From: a virus
DNA: 43,232 nucleotides
Virus record (IMG/VR): IMGVR_UViG_3300021960_000159
Coordinates: 1-43,232 of that record
Direction: 5' to 3' (one strand)
In this document: positions 19,159 to 26,821 of the stretch, in pieces
Numbering within the stretch: the stretch's first letter is position 1
Layout of the letters: each line of letters starts with the position of its first letter
Translations under genes and position numbers: made by a program
Notes under the pieces: model-generated
Databases searched by the model: none
What the model was told of the DNA's origin: nothing
The model's input: the letters and a program-made list of their open reading frames with translations, nothing else

Positions 19159-19775
19159 TGCATGTTATATACAACTATAACAATTGGTGGAGATGGGCTC
19201 CTAAAGAAGGACCATTAACTGGAGGCCGGCCGAATCAAAAAGTTACTTTTGACGGTCCTAATAAAATTATTTACGTTGCTCCAGAAATTGAGGTATTAGA
19301 TGTAAAAGAAGACTTATATTCTGCTTGGAAAGAATGGGTAATTTTTTCTCCAGAAGCGCCGAGACCACCAATTTATCCAGAAGCAATTAGTGTTATTGGT
19401 GGTGAAGAAATATCTTCAGATACTAGTGTAGGCGCGACATTTTTCTTAGAAAATGGATGGCGAATACAACCGTATGTTGATGTAAAAGCATATACATTAA
19501 CTATTAATGGTAATTTGTATACTAGAGAAGTTGGTGACAACCCTTTCTTATTTGCACAAGGCGTTTCGGTATCTTTAACAAGATCTAATATTGTTGACTT
19601 AATTAGAGTTGAAAGTTTAACAGCAAATATTACAGAAGTTGATTTAGCTGCAATTACTGCTAGAGTTGCTCCTGCTGTTTGGGAAGAACAAGTTGTTAAT
19701 CATGTTAATCCAGGAACCACAGGTAAAAAATTAAAAGATAATTTGACTCAAACCAAATACATTGCACGAATTTAA
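19158..19775 (+). CDS. Conserved phage structural protein (YSAWKEWV/NGWRI type)
   Basis: 205 residues. Contains KVTFDGPNKIIYVAPEIEVLDVKEDLYSAWKEWV and later FFLENGWRIQPYVD, a combination I recall from uncharacterised structural proteins of many tailed phages (recollection, not searched). Beta-rich with a C-terminal helix (VAPAVWEEQVVNHVNP). Start overlaps the previous stop, so it is coupled to the 929-aa protein and probably works with it. Confidence 0.65.
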   Translation: MHVIYNYNNWWRWAPKEGPLTGGRPNQKVTFDGPNKIIYVAPEIEVLDVKEDLYSAWKEWVIFSPEAPRPPIYPEAISVIGGEEISSDTSVGATFFLENGWRIQPYVDVKAYTLTINGNLYTREVGDNPFLFAQGVSVSLTRSNIVDLIRVESLTANITEVDLAAITARVAPAVWEEQVVNHVNPGTTGKKLKDNLTQTKYIARI

Positions 19776-19781
19776 ATAGTT

Positions 19782-19789
19782 AATAAATA
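19782..19789 (+). promoter_or_regulatory. Possible weak late promoter (AATAAATA)
   Basis: One-base variant of TATAAATA, 40 nt before the ATG of the putative core protein. Same variant and similar placement as at 6797 and 13465. Confidence 0.4.
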
Positions 19790-19828
19790 AACAAAGTTAT
19801 AAAAAAAATTTCTTAGGAGATTCTAATA

Positions 19829-21220
19829 ATGAAAAAGTTAAGTGACCTTTGGACAGGTCCAGAATTTCAATCGCCAATCGAGAAACGTTTACTCGATATT
19901 CATCAGCGCGATACTTTTATTCACGATCCCAAAATTCAAGGTCAAGAACACGTTTTTAAGGGTACTATTGGCGCTGAAAGTGATCATAAAGGACATTTAG
20001 CTGATCAGGATTTAGAAACTGCAAAGGCTAATTATGACTCTCATAGAGATGATGAATATTGGCCAGATTATCCAGATATGGATGAAGTAGAAGAATCTGC
20101 GGATTTATACTACGAATCCGCAGATGAAGAACCAAAATCTGGTGGCCCAGATCATGATTATACTCATCACGTTTTTGACTATACAGGTGAGCGTGGTGAA
20201 GAAGAGCATCATGACATGAAAGCGGCTGCAGCGAAACGAGGCGTAAAACTACGCACAATTCCAGGTCAAAAACATGCTAGATATGGTGGAAAGCACATTA
20301 CACTTAGAGGCAAGAAAGCTGACGTAAAGCATGTAATGGATAATCATATTGGGCCAATGGATGAAAGTTTTAATGAGGCTTTTTTAGCTGAAGGTCCTTC
20401 AGATAAGTGGATGAATCTTCTTGTTGACGCGATTGAAAAGAATAAAGATAAGCCAGAGTTCATGAGATTTATTAATCAATATCAGGCTTGGATGGAAACA
20501 TACGATAGAGCACATCAAAAGTTAGTAAAGTCTAAAGGTATTGAAGGCAATTTAGCTCGAGGTATTTTGAGTGCAGTAGGTATTAAAGAAGCTTTAGACA
20601 AAGAAGAAGCAGAAGAGCTTGATGAAGCAAGTTATAAAGTGCCGAAGAACTATGCTTCTATGATGGCGAAGAAACGTAGAAAGGCTGGCACTTCTGAGTT
20701 TGGCACGCACCCAGATAAGAAAAAAGACAAGAAGAAAATGAATGAGGACAATGATTCTTATTATGCAATGCTCGACGCTAAAAAACATGCAAAAAGAGAC
20801 GGTCGCGATTACAACGGAAATGTTAGTGTTGAGCACGAATATGATGCCTATCATATGAAGAAAAACGGATTTACTCACTTTACACCTGGTCGTTTTGGTA
20901 CTAGAACATATCATAAAAACGACGTAGCTGGAGCAACAAAAATTGGACCAGAACATCACAGAAGTGTTAGTGAATCAGTTGAGCTTGATGAGTTCGTGTC
21001 TTCTACTCCAATGCGAGATAAGTTTGGTCCTGTCAACCCTAAGCTAAAAGACAAGAAGAAAATGAAAAAAGAAGCATCTGAGTCTATTAAGCTTGATGGT
21101 AGAAAAAAAGAGTTTAAAGAAAAGCTAAGGAATCTTTTCTATTCTAAAATGGAAAAAACAAATGCAAAAGATTCTATCGACATTATGGATCGAATTGTAG
21201 ATAGGTTTTCAAAAGACTAA
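19829..21220 (+). CDS. Putative prohead core/internal protein with protease-type cleavage sites
   Basis: 463 residues, highly charged (Lys/Asp/Glu/His), low in hydrophobics and disordered-looking, as expected of a prohead core or internal protein. It lies in the gp20-gp21 interval where T4 has the core genes 67 and 68. It carries LxE tripeptides of the kind T4 gp21 cleaves (FLAE|GP at 185-188, ELDE|A at 263-266, ELDE|F at 385-388), suggesting maturation into fragments. A small folded part may lie at about 130-175 (VKLRTIPGQKHARYGGKHITL). AGGAG upstream of ATG. No clear sequence match to gp67 or gp68; role inferred from position and composition. Confidence 0.55.
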   Translation: MKKLSDLWTGPEFQSPIEKRLLDIHQRDTFIHDPKIQGQEHVFKGTIGAESDHKGHLADQDLETAKANYDSHRDDEYWPDYPDMDEVEESADLYYESADEEPKSGGPDHDYTHHVFDYTGERGEEEHHDMKAAAAKRGVKLRTIPGQKHARYGGKHITLRGKKADVKHVMDNHIGPMDESFNEAFLAEGPSDKWMNLLVDAIEKNKDKPEFMRFINQYQAWMETYDRAHQKLVKSKGIEGNLARGILSAVGIKEALDKEEAEELDEASYKVPKNYASMMAKKRRKAGTSEFGTHPDKKKDKKKMNEDNDSYYAMLDAKKHAKRDGRDYNGNVSVEHEYDAYHMKKNGFTHFTPGRFGTRTYHKNDVAGATKIGPEHHRSVSESVELDEFVSSTPMRDKFGPVNPKLKDKKKMKKEASESIKLDGRKKEFKEKLRNLFYSKMEKTNAKDSIDIMDRIVDRFSKD

Positions 21221-21221
21221 A

Positions 21222-21467
21222 ATGGCCTGGGCACCTATTCAAGGATCTAATAATTTGTGGGAGTACGATAATGCAGCTACTCTTGCAGATCCTGAATGTT
21301 ATACTGATACAAATGGTGTAACAATTGCTGGTATAAGAACACACGCAGCGTTAGGTGGTAACACTCAAGTAACTTATATTAAGTGTAGAAAAATAGGTGA
21401 AACGATCGTAAGAGGAGAGTTAAGTAAAAATTATTACGATCAACAATTTGCTAATGGTGTTCCTTAA
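21222..21467 (+). CDS. Small hypothetical protein upstream of prohead protease
   Basis: 81 residues, start 1 nt after the previous stop. Sequence MAWAPIQGSNNLWEYDNAA, ending in ETIVRGELSKNYYDQQFANGVP. Aromatic-rich and beta-like, no membrane segment. Not recognised. Position suggests a head or neck component; followed by the late promoter for gp21. Confidence 0.6.
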   Translation: MAWAPIQGSNNLWEYDNAATLADPECYTDTNGVTIAGIRTHAALGGNTQVTYIKCRKIGETIVRGELSKNYYDQQFANGVP

Positions 21468-21470
21468 ATT

Positions 21471-21478
21471 TATAAATA
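21471..21478 (+). promoter_or_regulatory. T4-type late promoter upstream of gp21
   Basis: Exact TATAAATA, 30 nt before the prohead protease ATG. Confidence 0.82.
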
Positions 21479-21507
21479 TTTTTTAAACATTAAAATAGGA
21501 TAACGTT

Positions 21508-22197
21508 ATGAAGCTTATTACAGAAGTAGCTGACAATTATGAAATAATTACAGAAGCTAATGAAGAAACTGGCAAGAAAAATTATTTTATCGAAGGCGTC
21601 TTCATGCAAGGAAATATCAAAAATCGTAACGGCCGTATTTACGCTACTGAGATTTTAGAAAAAGAAATGGATCGATATAACAAAGAGTTTATCGAACCAA
21701 AGAGAGCGCTTGGAGAGCTTGGGCATCCTGCTGGACCCACTGTTAATGCTGATCGAGTATCTCATTTAATTGTTGAAATGAAAAAGGATAAAGATAATTT
21801 TATCGGTAAAGCAAAAGTTCTTTCTACACCTATGGGTGAAATTGTTAAAAACTTTATCGATGAAGGCGTTAGAATCGGTGTTTCAACACGAGGCTTAGGT
21901 TCCGTAAAAGCTGGTAAAAACGGAATCATGGAAGTGCAAAACGATTTCCATCTTTCAACTGTTGATATTGTTACTGATCCATCGGCTCCAAACGCCTTTG
22001 TTAATGGTATCATGGAAAATGTAGAGTATTACTACGACATTGCTGCTGGTAATTGGATCGCACGTCAACCCGTAGAAGAAGTAATCGAAGAGATTCAGCA
22101 AGTAGTCGAAAAGCAAGTTAGAAGAGTAGTCAAAACTATTGACGAAAATGTAGCTGCTGACTTGCTCTCTACGTTCATTTCTTCACTAAAAAGTTAA
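21508..22197 (+). CDS. 21: Prohead core protease (gp21)
   Basis: 229 residues (T4 gp21: 212). Serine protease of the herpes/T4 prohead type. GELGHP supplies the catalytic His (H73) and IGVSTRGLGS the nucleophile (S126), with a possible third residue in the following TVDIVTDPSAP block. It cleaves scaffold, core and capsid precursors after LxE-like sites before DNA packaging. AGGAT upstream of the ATG; own late promoter. Confidence 0.95.
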   Translation: MKLITEVADNYEIITEANEETGKKNYFIEGVFMQGNIKNRNGRIYATEILEKEMDRYNKEFIEPKRALGELGHPAGPTVNADRVSHLIVEMKKDKDNFIGKAKVLSTPMGEIVKNFIDEGVRIGVSTRGLGSVKAGKNGIMEVQNDFHLSTVDIVTDPSAPNAFVNGIMENVEYYYDIAAGNWIARQPVEEVIEEIQQVVEKQVRRVVKTIDENVAADLLSTFISSLKS

Positions 22198-22202
22198 ACT
22201 TT

Positions 22203-22210
22203 TATAAATA
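22203..22210 (+). promoter_or_regulatory. T4-type late promoter upstream of gp22
   Basis: Exact TATAAATA, 50 nt before the scaffold ATG. Confidence 0.85.
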
Positions 22211-22259
22211 AGTTTTACTTTTACATTAATGTCAATTCATTAAATATAAGGAGAACAAT

Positions 22260-23210
22260 ATGGCGGACAAAATGGTTAAAGCCGACGACGGCATTTCCGA
22301 AGTTCCAGCTCCTTCAGCACCTGAGGGTGGCAAAGCTGAACTAGATCCAAAGAAGAAAAAGGCAACTGCTGATTCTATGGAAAAAGTAAAAGCTGAAGAA
22401 GTTGAACAAGACCAAGAAGAGGAAGTTGTAGAAGAAATTGTTGTTGAAACTTCTGTCGCGTCTCTTTTCGAAGGTGAAGAACTTTCTGAAGAATTCAAGA
22501 ATAAAATCGAAGTTGTATTCGAAGCTGCTGTTAGTGAAAGGGTTGCTAAAGAAACTTTAGCTATCGAAGAAAATCTAACTGAATCGTTGGAACACCAGCT
22601 TCAAGAATCTATCACCGAGCGTGTAGACGAAATTATTGAAAATCTTGATAAGTATCTTGATTACGTTGTTAAAGAGTGGATGGAAGAAAACGAAGTTGCT
22701 ATTGAAGCCGGTATCAAGGTTGAAATGGCAGAGTCTTTCATGGGTGGTCTAAAGGATCTTTTCGAGCAACACAATGTTGAAATCGACGAAGAAACTTTTG
22801 ACGCAGTTGCTTCTCTTGAAGAAGAAATCGAAAACCTTAGGAATGAAGCAAACGAACTTGTTGAAACAAACATCAAACTTCAAAAAATGCTTGATGAAGA
22901 TGCAGCTGAAGACATTTTTGTTGAAATGACTGAAGGTTTAACAGATGTTCAAGAAGAACGTTTCCGCACTTTAGCAGAAAGTTTAAACAAATCTGACTTA
23001 GAAGCTTATGCCAAAAGCTTGAAAGTTATTAAAGAATCATTCTTTGCAGAATCAGCTGAAGAATTTACTTCTACAGATTCTGTATTGAAAGATAATCTTG
23101 GCGATGAAGAAGAAGTAGTGATTGAGGAAGACGTCCAAGCTCCCGCTTCAGAATACTCTTCCATCAATGCTCTTGTTGAGGCACTCAATACAAGAAAAGC
23201 AAACGCTTAA
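22260..23210 (+). CDS. 22: Prohead scaffold protein (gp22)
   Basis: 316 residues (T4 gp22: 269), very acidic and predicted almost wholly helical/coiled coil (VASLEEEIENLRNEANELVETNIKLQKML). It lies between gp21 and gp23, the invariant scaffold position. It forms the internal core around which gp23 assembles and is degraded by gp21. The acidic N-terminal ~70 residues (EEVEQDQEEEVVEEI) are extended relative to T4. AAGGAG upstream. Confidence 0.92.
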   Translation: MADKMVKADDGISEVPAPSAPEGGKAELDPKKKKATADSMEKVKAEEVEQDQEEEVVEEIVVETSVASLFEGEELSEEFKNKIEVVFEAAVSERVAKETLAIEENLTESLEHQLQESITERVDEIIENLDKYLDYVVKEWMEENEVAIEAGIKVEMAESFMGGLKDLFEQHNVEIDEETFDAVASLEEEIENLRNEANELVETNIKLQKMLDEDAAEDIFVEMTEGLTDVQEERFRTLAESLNKSDLEAYAKSLKVIKESFFAESAEEFTSTDSVLKDNLGDEEEVVIEEDVQAPASEYSSINALVEALNTRKANA

Positions 23211-23226
23211 TTGATGATTTTAAATT

Positions 23227-23234
23227 TATAAATA
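23227..23234 (+). promoter_or_regulatory. T4-type late promoter upstream of gp23
   Basis: Exact TATAAATA, 33 nt before the major capsid ATG, with an AT-rich flank; expected to be very strong. Confidence 0.85.
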
Positions 23235-23267
23235 AAAGAAATACTTTATAACAAGGAGATAGAAATA

Positions 23268-24632
23268 ATGTCAAAGACTAACTATCAACATCTTGTGGAA
23301 AAGTGGGGGCCCATTCTCGAGCACGAATCTTTTTCACCGATTAACGATAATCATAAAAAAGCTGTTACAGCTACTATCCTTGAGAACACTGAGCGTGCTC
23401 TCCTCGAAGGTGGTGATCTTTCAGCTAACATGACTTCATTATTGTCAGAAGCACCTACTAACGCCATTGGCGCTACTGGTGGTTTTACTGCTGGCGCTGC
23501 TGATGCTGGTCCTGGTGCAGGATATGACCCCGTACTGATTTCACTCGTTCGTCGCGCAATGCCTAATCTTTTAGCATATGACATCTGCGGTGTTCAGCCA
23601 ATGACTGGTCCTACTGGCTTGATTTTCGCTATGCGTTCACGTTATAGCACTCAGGCCGGTAATGAAGCTATGTACAACGAAGCCGATTCAGACTTCTCAG
23701 GTACTGGTACACATAGTACTACTGGCACAGGTGGTACTGGTGTAACTGCAGGTACTGGTTTAGCTACGGCTGACGCTGAAGCACTAGGCACTGGCCTAGA
23801 AGTTGGCGGTACAGGTGCTGCTGGTGACCCAGTTGCTCCAGCAACTAATATGGCTGAAATGGCTTTCTCTATCGAGAAAGTAACTGTTGCTGCTAAGACA
23901 CGTGCTCTGAAAGCAGAATACACCACTGAATTGGCACAAGACCTCAAGGCAGTCCACGGTTTAGACGCTGAAACGGAATTGGCTAACATCCTTCAGGGTG
24001 AAATCTTGGCTGAAATCAATCGTGAAGTTGTTCGTACAATTTACGTCACTGCTGAGCAGGGTGCAATTTCTACAGCTACTCCCGGTATCTTCGATCTCGA
24101 CGTTGATGCTAATGGCCGCTGGTCAGTTGAGAAGTTCAAAGGCTTAATGTTCCAAGTTGAACAAGAAGCTAACGCTATCTCACGTGGTACTCGTCGCGGT
24201 AAAGGTAACATCGTAATTTGTTCTTCAGACGTCGCTTCTGCATTGCAAATGGCCGGTGTTCTCGATTATGCTCCAGCTCTTCAAAGCAATAATCTTCAAG
24301 TAGATGACACAGGTAACACTTTTGCTGGTGTCTTGAATGGTCGTATGAGAGTTTACATTGATCCTTATGCTGGTTCTAACTACCTCGTAGTTGGTTATAA
24401 AGGTTCAAGTGCTTTCGACGCTGGCCTCTTCTATTGCCCATACGTTCCTCTCCAAATGGTTCGCGCCATTGGTGAGAACAGCTTCCAGCCAAAAATTGGC
24501 TTTAAGTCTCGTTATGGAATCGTTGCTAATCCATTCGCTGAAGGTGCTGTTGAAACATCTCAGGGTCTTGGTGCTCTTAACGCTGACAAAAACAAGTACT
24601 ATCGTCGTGTACGAGTTTCTAACTTGTTCTAA
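23268..24632 (+). CDS. 23: Major capsid protein (gp23)
   Basis: 454 residues (T4 gp23: 521). Conserved landmarks: N-terminal LVEKWGPILEHE, RRAMPNLLAYDICGVQPMTGPTG, ELAQDLKAVHGLDAETELANIL, and the C-terminal GLFYCPYVPLQMVRA. LLSEAPTN places the prohead protease cleavage after E61, matching the T4 site context (LTEAE). Residues about 140-190 are an inserted Gly/Thr/Ala-rich loop (GTGTHSTTGTGGTGVTAGTG), probably surface exposed. AAGGAG upstream and a strong terminator downstream. Confidence 0.97.
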   Translation: MSKTNYQHLVEKWGPILEHESFSPINDNHKKAVTATILENTERALLEGGDLSANMTSLLSEAPTNAIGATGGFTAGAADAGPGAGYDPVLISLVRRAMPNLLAYDICGVQPMTGPTGLIFAMRSRYSTQAGNEAMYNEADSDFSGTGTHSTTGTGGTGVTAGTGLATADAEALGTGLEVGGTGAAGDPVAPATNMAEMAFSIEKVTVAAKTRALKAEYTTELAQDLKAVHGLDAETELANILQGEILAEINREVVRTIYVTAEQGAISTATPGIFDLDVDANGRWSVEKFKGLMFQVEQEANAISRGTRRGKGNIVICSSDVASALQMAGVLDYAPALQSNNLQVDDTGNTFAGVLNGRMRVYIDPYAGSNYLVVGYKGSSAFDAGLFYCPYVPLQMVRAIGENSFQPKIGFKSRYGIVANPFAEGAVETSQGLGALNADKNKYYRRVRVSNLF

Positions 24633-24673
24633 GATAGAAAAAATAAAAAGAGTGGCTTTAGTCACCGATTTTC

Positions 24674-24700
24674 AAAAGGGCCTTCGGGCCCTTTTTTTTA
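24674..24700. terminator. Bidirectional rho-independent terminator between convergent gene sets
   Basis: AAAAGGGCC-TTCG-GGCCCTTTT (stem arms 24674-24682 and 24687-24695) with a U-tract on the plus side and A-tract on the left that becomes a U-tract on the minus strand. It ends the gp23 unit and the long minus-strand operon whose last gene stops at 24698. Confidence 0.93.
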
Positions 24701-24895
24701 TCCTTCATTTAATACATGAGCATCTTTTTTTGAAACGAAGTTGATGAATTGATAGCCATTATACTGGGCTGAGGGAGGTTGGCGAGTTTTATATTCAATA
24801 TCGTCTTCAGATATGACATTAAAGACTTCCCCGATGCAGCTGTTGTACCATTTAGATGCATCAGAACACTTCACAATCATTATTTGCTTAGCCAT
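24698..24895 (-). CDS. Small hypothetical protein
   Basis: 65 residues: begins MAKQIMIVKCSDASKWYNSCIGEVFNVI. The pattern of a short beta-barrel (IMIVKCSD, GEVFNVISED, YQFINFVSKKDA) resembles small phage proteins of unknown function. GAAGGT precedes the start. Last gene of the minus-strand operon before the bidirectional terminator. Confidence 0.7.
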   Translation of the reverse strand: MAKQIMIVKCSDASKWYNSCIGEVFNVISEDDIEYKTRQPPSAQYNGYQFINFVSKKDAHVLNEG

Positions 24896-24947
24896 AATAT
24901 AGTTACCTTCAATTAAGAATCAGTGCACCAGAAGCTTCTGGATGCTT

Positions 24948-25139
24948 CTATTCTCTTTCCCAATATTTCATTATTTCAGTATCGCCATTTTCATCAATTT
25001 TGGTTTTAATATAATCATTATCTATTAGATTATTAATTACAATTTCAATTGCTCTTTTAGCCGAATGCTGGAGACCCCAAGACCATCCTATAGCAGTAAA
25101 GACAATTGCAACTATTAAAAATTGAAATTCGTAAGACAT
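24948..25139 (-). CDS. Small single-pass membrane protein
   Basis: 63 residues with one N-terminal transmembrane helix (about residues 5-24, FQFLIVAIVFTAIGWSWGL) and a charged cytoplasmic tail ending DTEIMKYWERE. AAGGAT Shine-Dalgarno 10 nt upstream. Function unknown; no link to holins beyond being a small membrane protein. Confidence 0.72.
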   Translation of the reverse strand: MSYEFQFLIVAIVFTAIGWSWGLQHSAKRAIEIVINNLIDNDYIKTKIDENGDTEIMKYWERE

Positions 25140-25194
25140 ATAGAGAAATCCTTATAGTTCTTTAATTCTAACTTTATATCATTATCTATACACG

Positions 25195-25848
25195 TTACCA
25201 ACACAATTTCCAATTATCACGAGTTAAAAAATGGTTTCTGATGTATTCTTCTTCACTATCATAATTATGTCGATGTTGCGAATCATATCTATGAATTATA
25301 TTACCGTCTTCATCTTCTTTTTTTACTATAAAACGATGATTTCCTTCTGCCTGAAATGTTGCAGTTCTTTTCCAATCAAATCCATATAAACTAACGCTAG
25401 TAGGATTATGCGATCCAATAATTGAAACTAATACAACACCACATGAGGGATGCTTAAACCTTTTTATGATATCCTTTTTCAGTTTTACACTATGTTTATT
25501 TCGATCTACACCGGGTGTACGCCAATCTTCATTCCAAAAAACACCTCCTTGTCTATTGGAATGAAGAGAAAGATCGAGTGTTACTCCGTTTTTCTTTTTG
25601 TAATCAAAATATAAATTACGTTGCTTTACGCTTTGAGGAGTAGACATTCGATTTTCATAATTTACTTTATCATTAAAAGCCCAAATATCTATTTTAGTTC
25701 CAGCGGCGTCAGTATGAGAAACTGCAGTATTATTGATGCGAATAACTACTTCGTGGTCATCAATTTCTTTAGCGTAATCTAACTCTAATAAAGATATTGC
25801 GTTACCAACTATAGCAACACGTTTGTTATCAATAAATTCATTACTCAT
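25195..25848 (-). CDS. GT29 sialyltransferase-like glycosyltransferase
   Basis: 217 residues. Matches the sialyltransferase (GT29) fold signatures: motif L region VAIVGNAISLL (11-21) with VVIRINN (34-40) and GTKIDIWAF (50-58); motif S region PSCGVVLVSIIG with SVSLYGFDW (134-159); and motif VS HxxxxE at H194-E199. The family transfers sialic acid from CMP-sialic acid; phage and bacterial relatives may use other nonulosonic acids. It would act in the cytoplasm on a surface glycan precursor or virion glycoprotein. No membrane anchor. The next upstream gene (25855-26016) ends 6 nt before its start. Confidence 0.82.
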   Translation of the reverse strand: MSNEFIDNKRVAIVGNAISLLELDYAKEIDDHEVVIRINNTAVSHTDAAGTKIDIWAFNDKVNYENRMSTPQSVKQRNLYFDYKKKNGVTLDLSLHSNRQGGVFWNEDWRTPGVDRNKHSVKLKKDIIKRFKHPSCGVVLVSIIGSHNPTSVSLYGFDWKRTATFQAEGNHRFIVKKEDEDGNIIHRYDSQHRHNYDSEEEYIRNHFLTRDNWKLCW

Positions 25849-25854
25849 GATTTT

Positions 25855-26016
25855 TTACCAGTGATGAATAGCATTTGCCATGATAAAAAAACACGTCATA
25901 AAATTTACACTAACGATTATAGTTCTTACTATTGTAATGTATTTATCGTATGGTTCGGTTTTATCGTCTGAGTAACCGCCTAGACTATACTGCCAAATTT
26001 TCCAAAATTTATTCAT
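25855..26016 (-). CDS. Small conserved membrane protein
   Basis: 53 residues starting MNKFWKIWQYSLGGYSDDKTEPYDKY, with a C-terminal transmembrane helix (TIVRTIIVSVNFMTCFFIMANAI). A 14-residue longer reading (from 26058) is possible, but this ATG has TAGGAAA 8 nt upstream and overlaps the previous stop as ATGA. I recall similar small proteins in marine T4-like phages (not searched). Function unknown; paired with the 44-aa membrane protein upstream. Confidence 0.78.
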   Translation of the reverse strand: MNKFWKIWQYSLGGYSDDKTEPYDKYITIVRTIIVSVNFMTCFFIMANAIHHW

Positions 26017-26147
26017 AAATATTTTCCTACTAAAAATCCTAAAAGGAATATAAACCAATCAAAAACGAAATGCATTAAAAAAGAAATTGCAAAAATTTCT
26101 TTCCAATGTGTCTTACAAATATTTAATAATTCTGCTATTTTTTTCAT
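26013..26147 (-). CDS. 44-residue membrane protein
   Basis: Short gene: MKKIAELLNICKTHWKEIFA, then a strongly hydrophobic helix (ISFLMHFVFDWFIFLLGFLVG). ATG overlaps the 2OG oxygenase stop (ATGA) and its own TGA overlaps the next ATG (ATGA), so three genes are coupled. Two small membrane proteins in tandem may form one complex; function unknown. Confidence 0.72.
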   Translation of the reverse strand: MKKIAELLNICKTHWKEIFAISFLMHFVFDWFIFLLGFLVGKYL

Positions 26148-26821
26148 GGGTCTATGTGGTTATTTCCAAACCATCCTGAAAATGTTATTCTATTATACCT
26201 TGCGCTAGGAGTTACTTCTCCCACAAAATGATTAACACCTTTGCGTTCTAGTTTCATTAAAATGAGCCTATTGAAAGTAGGTGATAAACCAATCCAACTA
26301 TGCTTCACACCTATGTTTAACATACCACCCCATTCTGGTCTCCAAATAGGATTTAAGTTATATGTAAATGCGTACTCTCTCCAATCTGCTTGATCATTGT
26401 GTTGAGATAAAAAATCACCTTGTTTATAAATGCTGAGAAACGTTTCACTCATATACATTCTATCAACTTCGGGTGGTCGATGCTTATAGATTGTATTATG
26501 CAATTCACAATAGACACAATCACAATCTTTTCCGTGAGATGTTTCAGGATCAGTAGTACAAGTAGCCATAAAATGATACTTCATTCTATAGCCATCTCTG
26601 TCTGTAGGTGTCTCAACTATTTTTTCATAAAACGGAGTGTTAGGAATAATCTGTGTTATTATTTTTCCTTCTTTGTTCACCGCAGTACGACGATAGTTAA
26701 GGAGTTTTGGATCCATCATTTTTACTTTGTCAGATAATTCATATGCTAAACTTTCTGGTAAAAAGTTGTCATAACAAATAATGAATGGACCTATTTCACT
26801 TCGTATAGATTGGTGCTTCAT
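26144..26821 (-). CDS. 2OG-Fe(II) oxygenase (prolyl 4-hydroxylase-like)
   Basis: 225 residues. The double-stranded beta-helix signature is visible: metal ligands H141 and D143 in LSQHNDQ, the RPEWGGML strand, distal H198 (VNHFVGEV) and R211 (RITFSGWF) for 2-oxoglutarate. These enzymes hydroxylate protein or small-molecule substrates using 2-oxoglutarate and O2, and are common in marine T4-like phages. An unusual Cys-rich insert (KDCDCVYCELH, 99-108) could bind a metal. Coupled at both ends by ATGA overlaps; substrate unknown. Confidence 0.88.
   Translation of the reverse strand: MKHQSIRSEIGPFIICYDNFLPESLAYELSDKVKMMDPKLLNYRRTAVNKEGKIITQIIPNTPFYEKIVETPTDRDGYRMKYHFMATCTTDPETSHGKDCDCVYCELHNTIYKHRPPEVDRMYMSETFLSIYKQGDFLSQHNDQADWREYAFTYNLNPIWRPEWGGMLNIGVKHSWIGLSPTFNRLILMKLERKGVNHFVGEVTPSARYNRITFSGWFGNNHIDP

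Noticed and set aside
24391-24744. 117-aa plus-strand frame running past the gp23 stop
   Set aside because: Out of frame with gp23, crosses a strong terminator and has no start signals.
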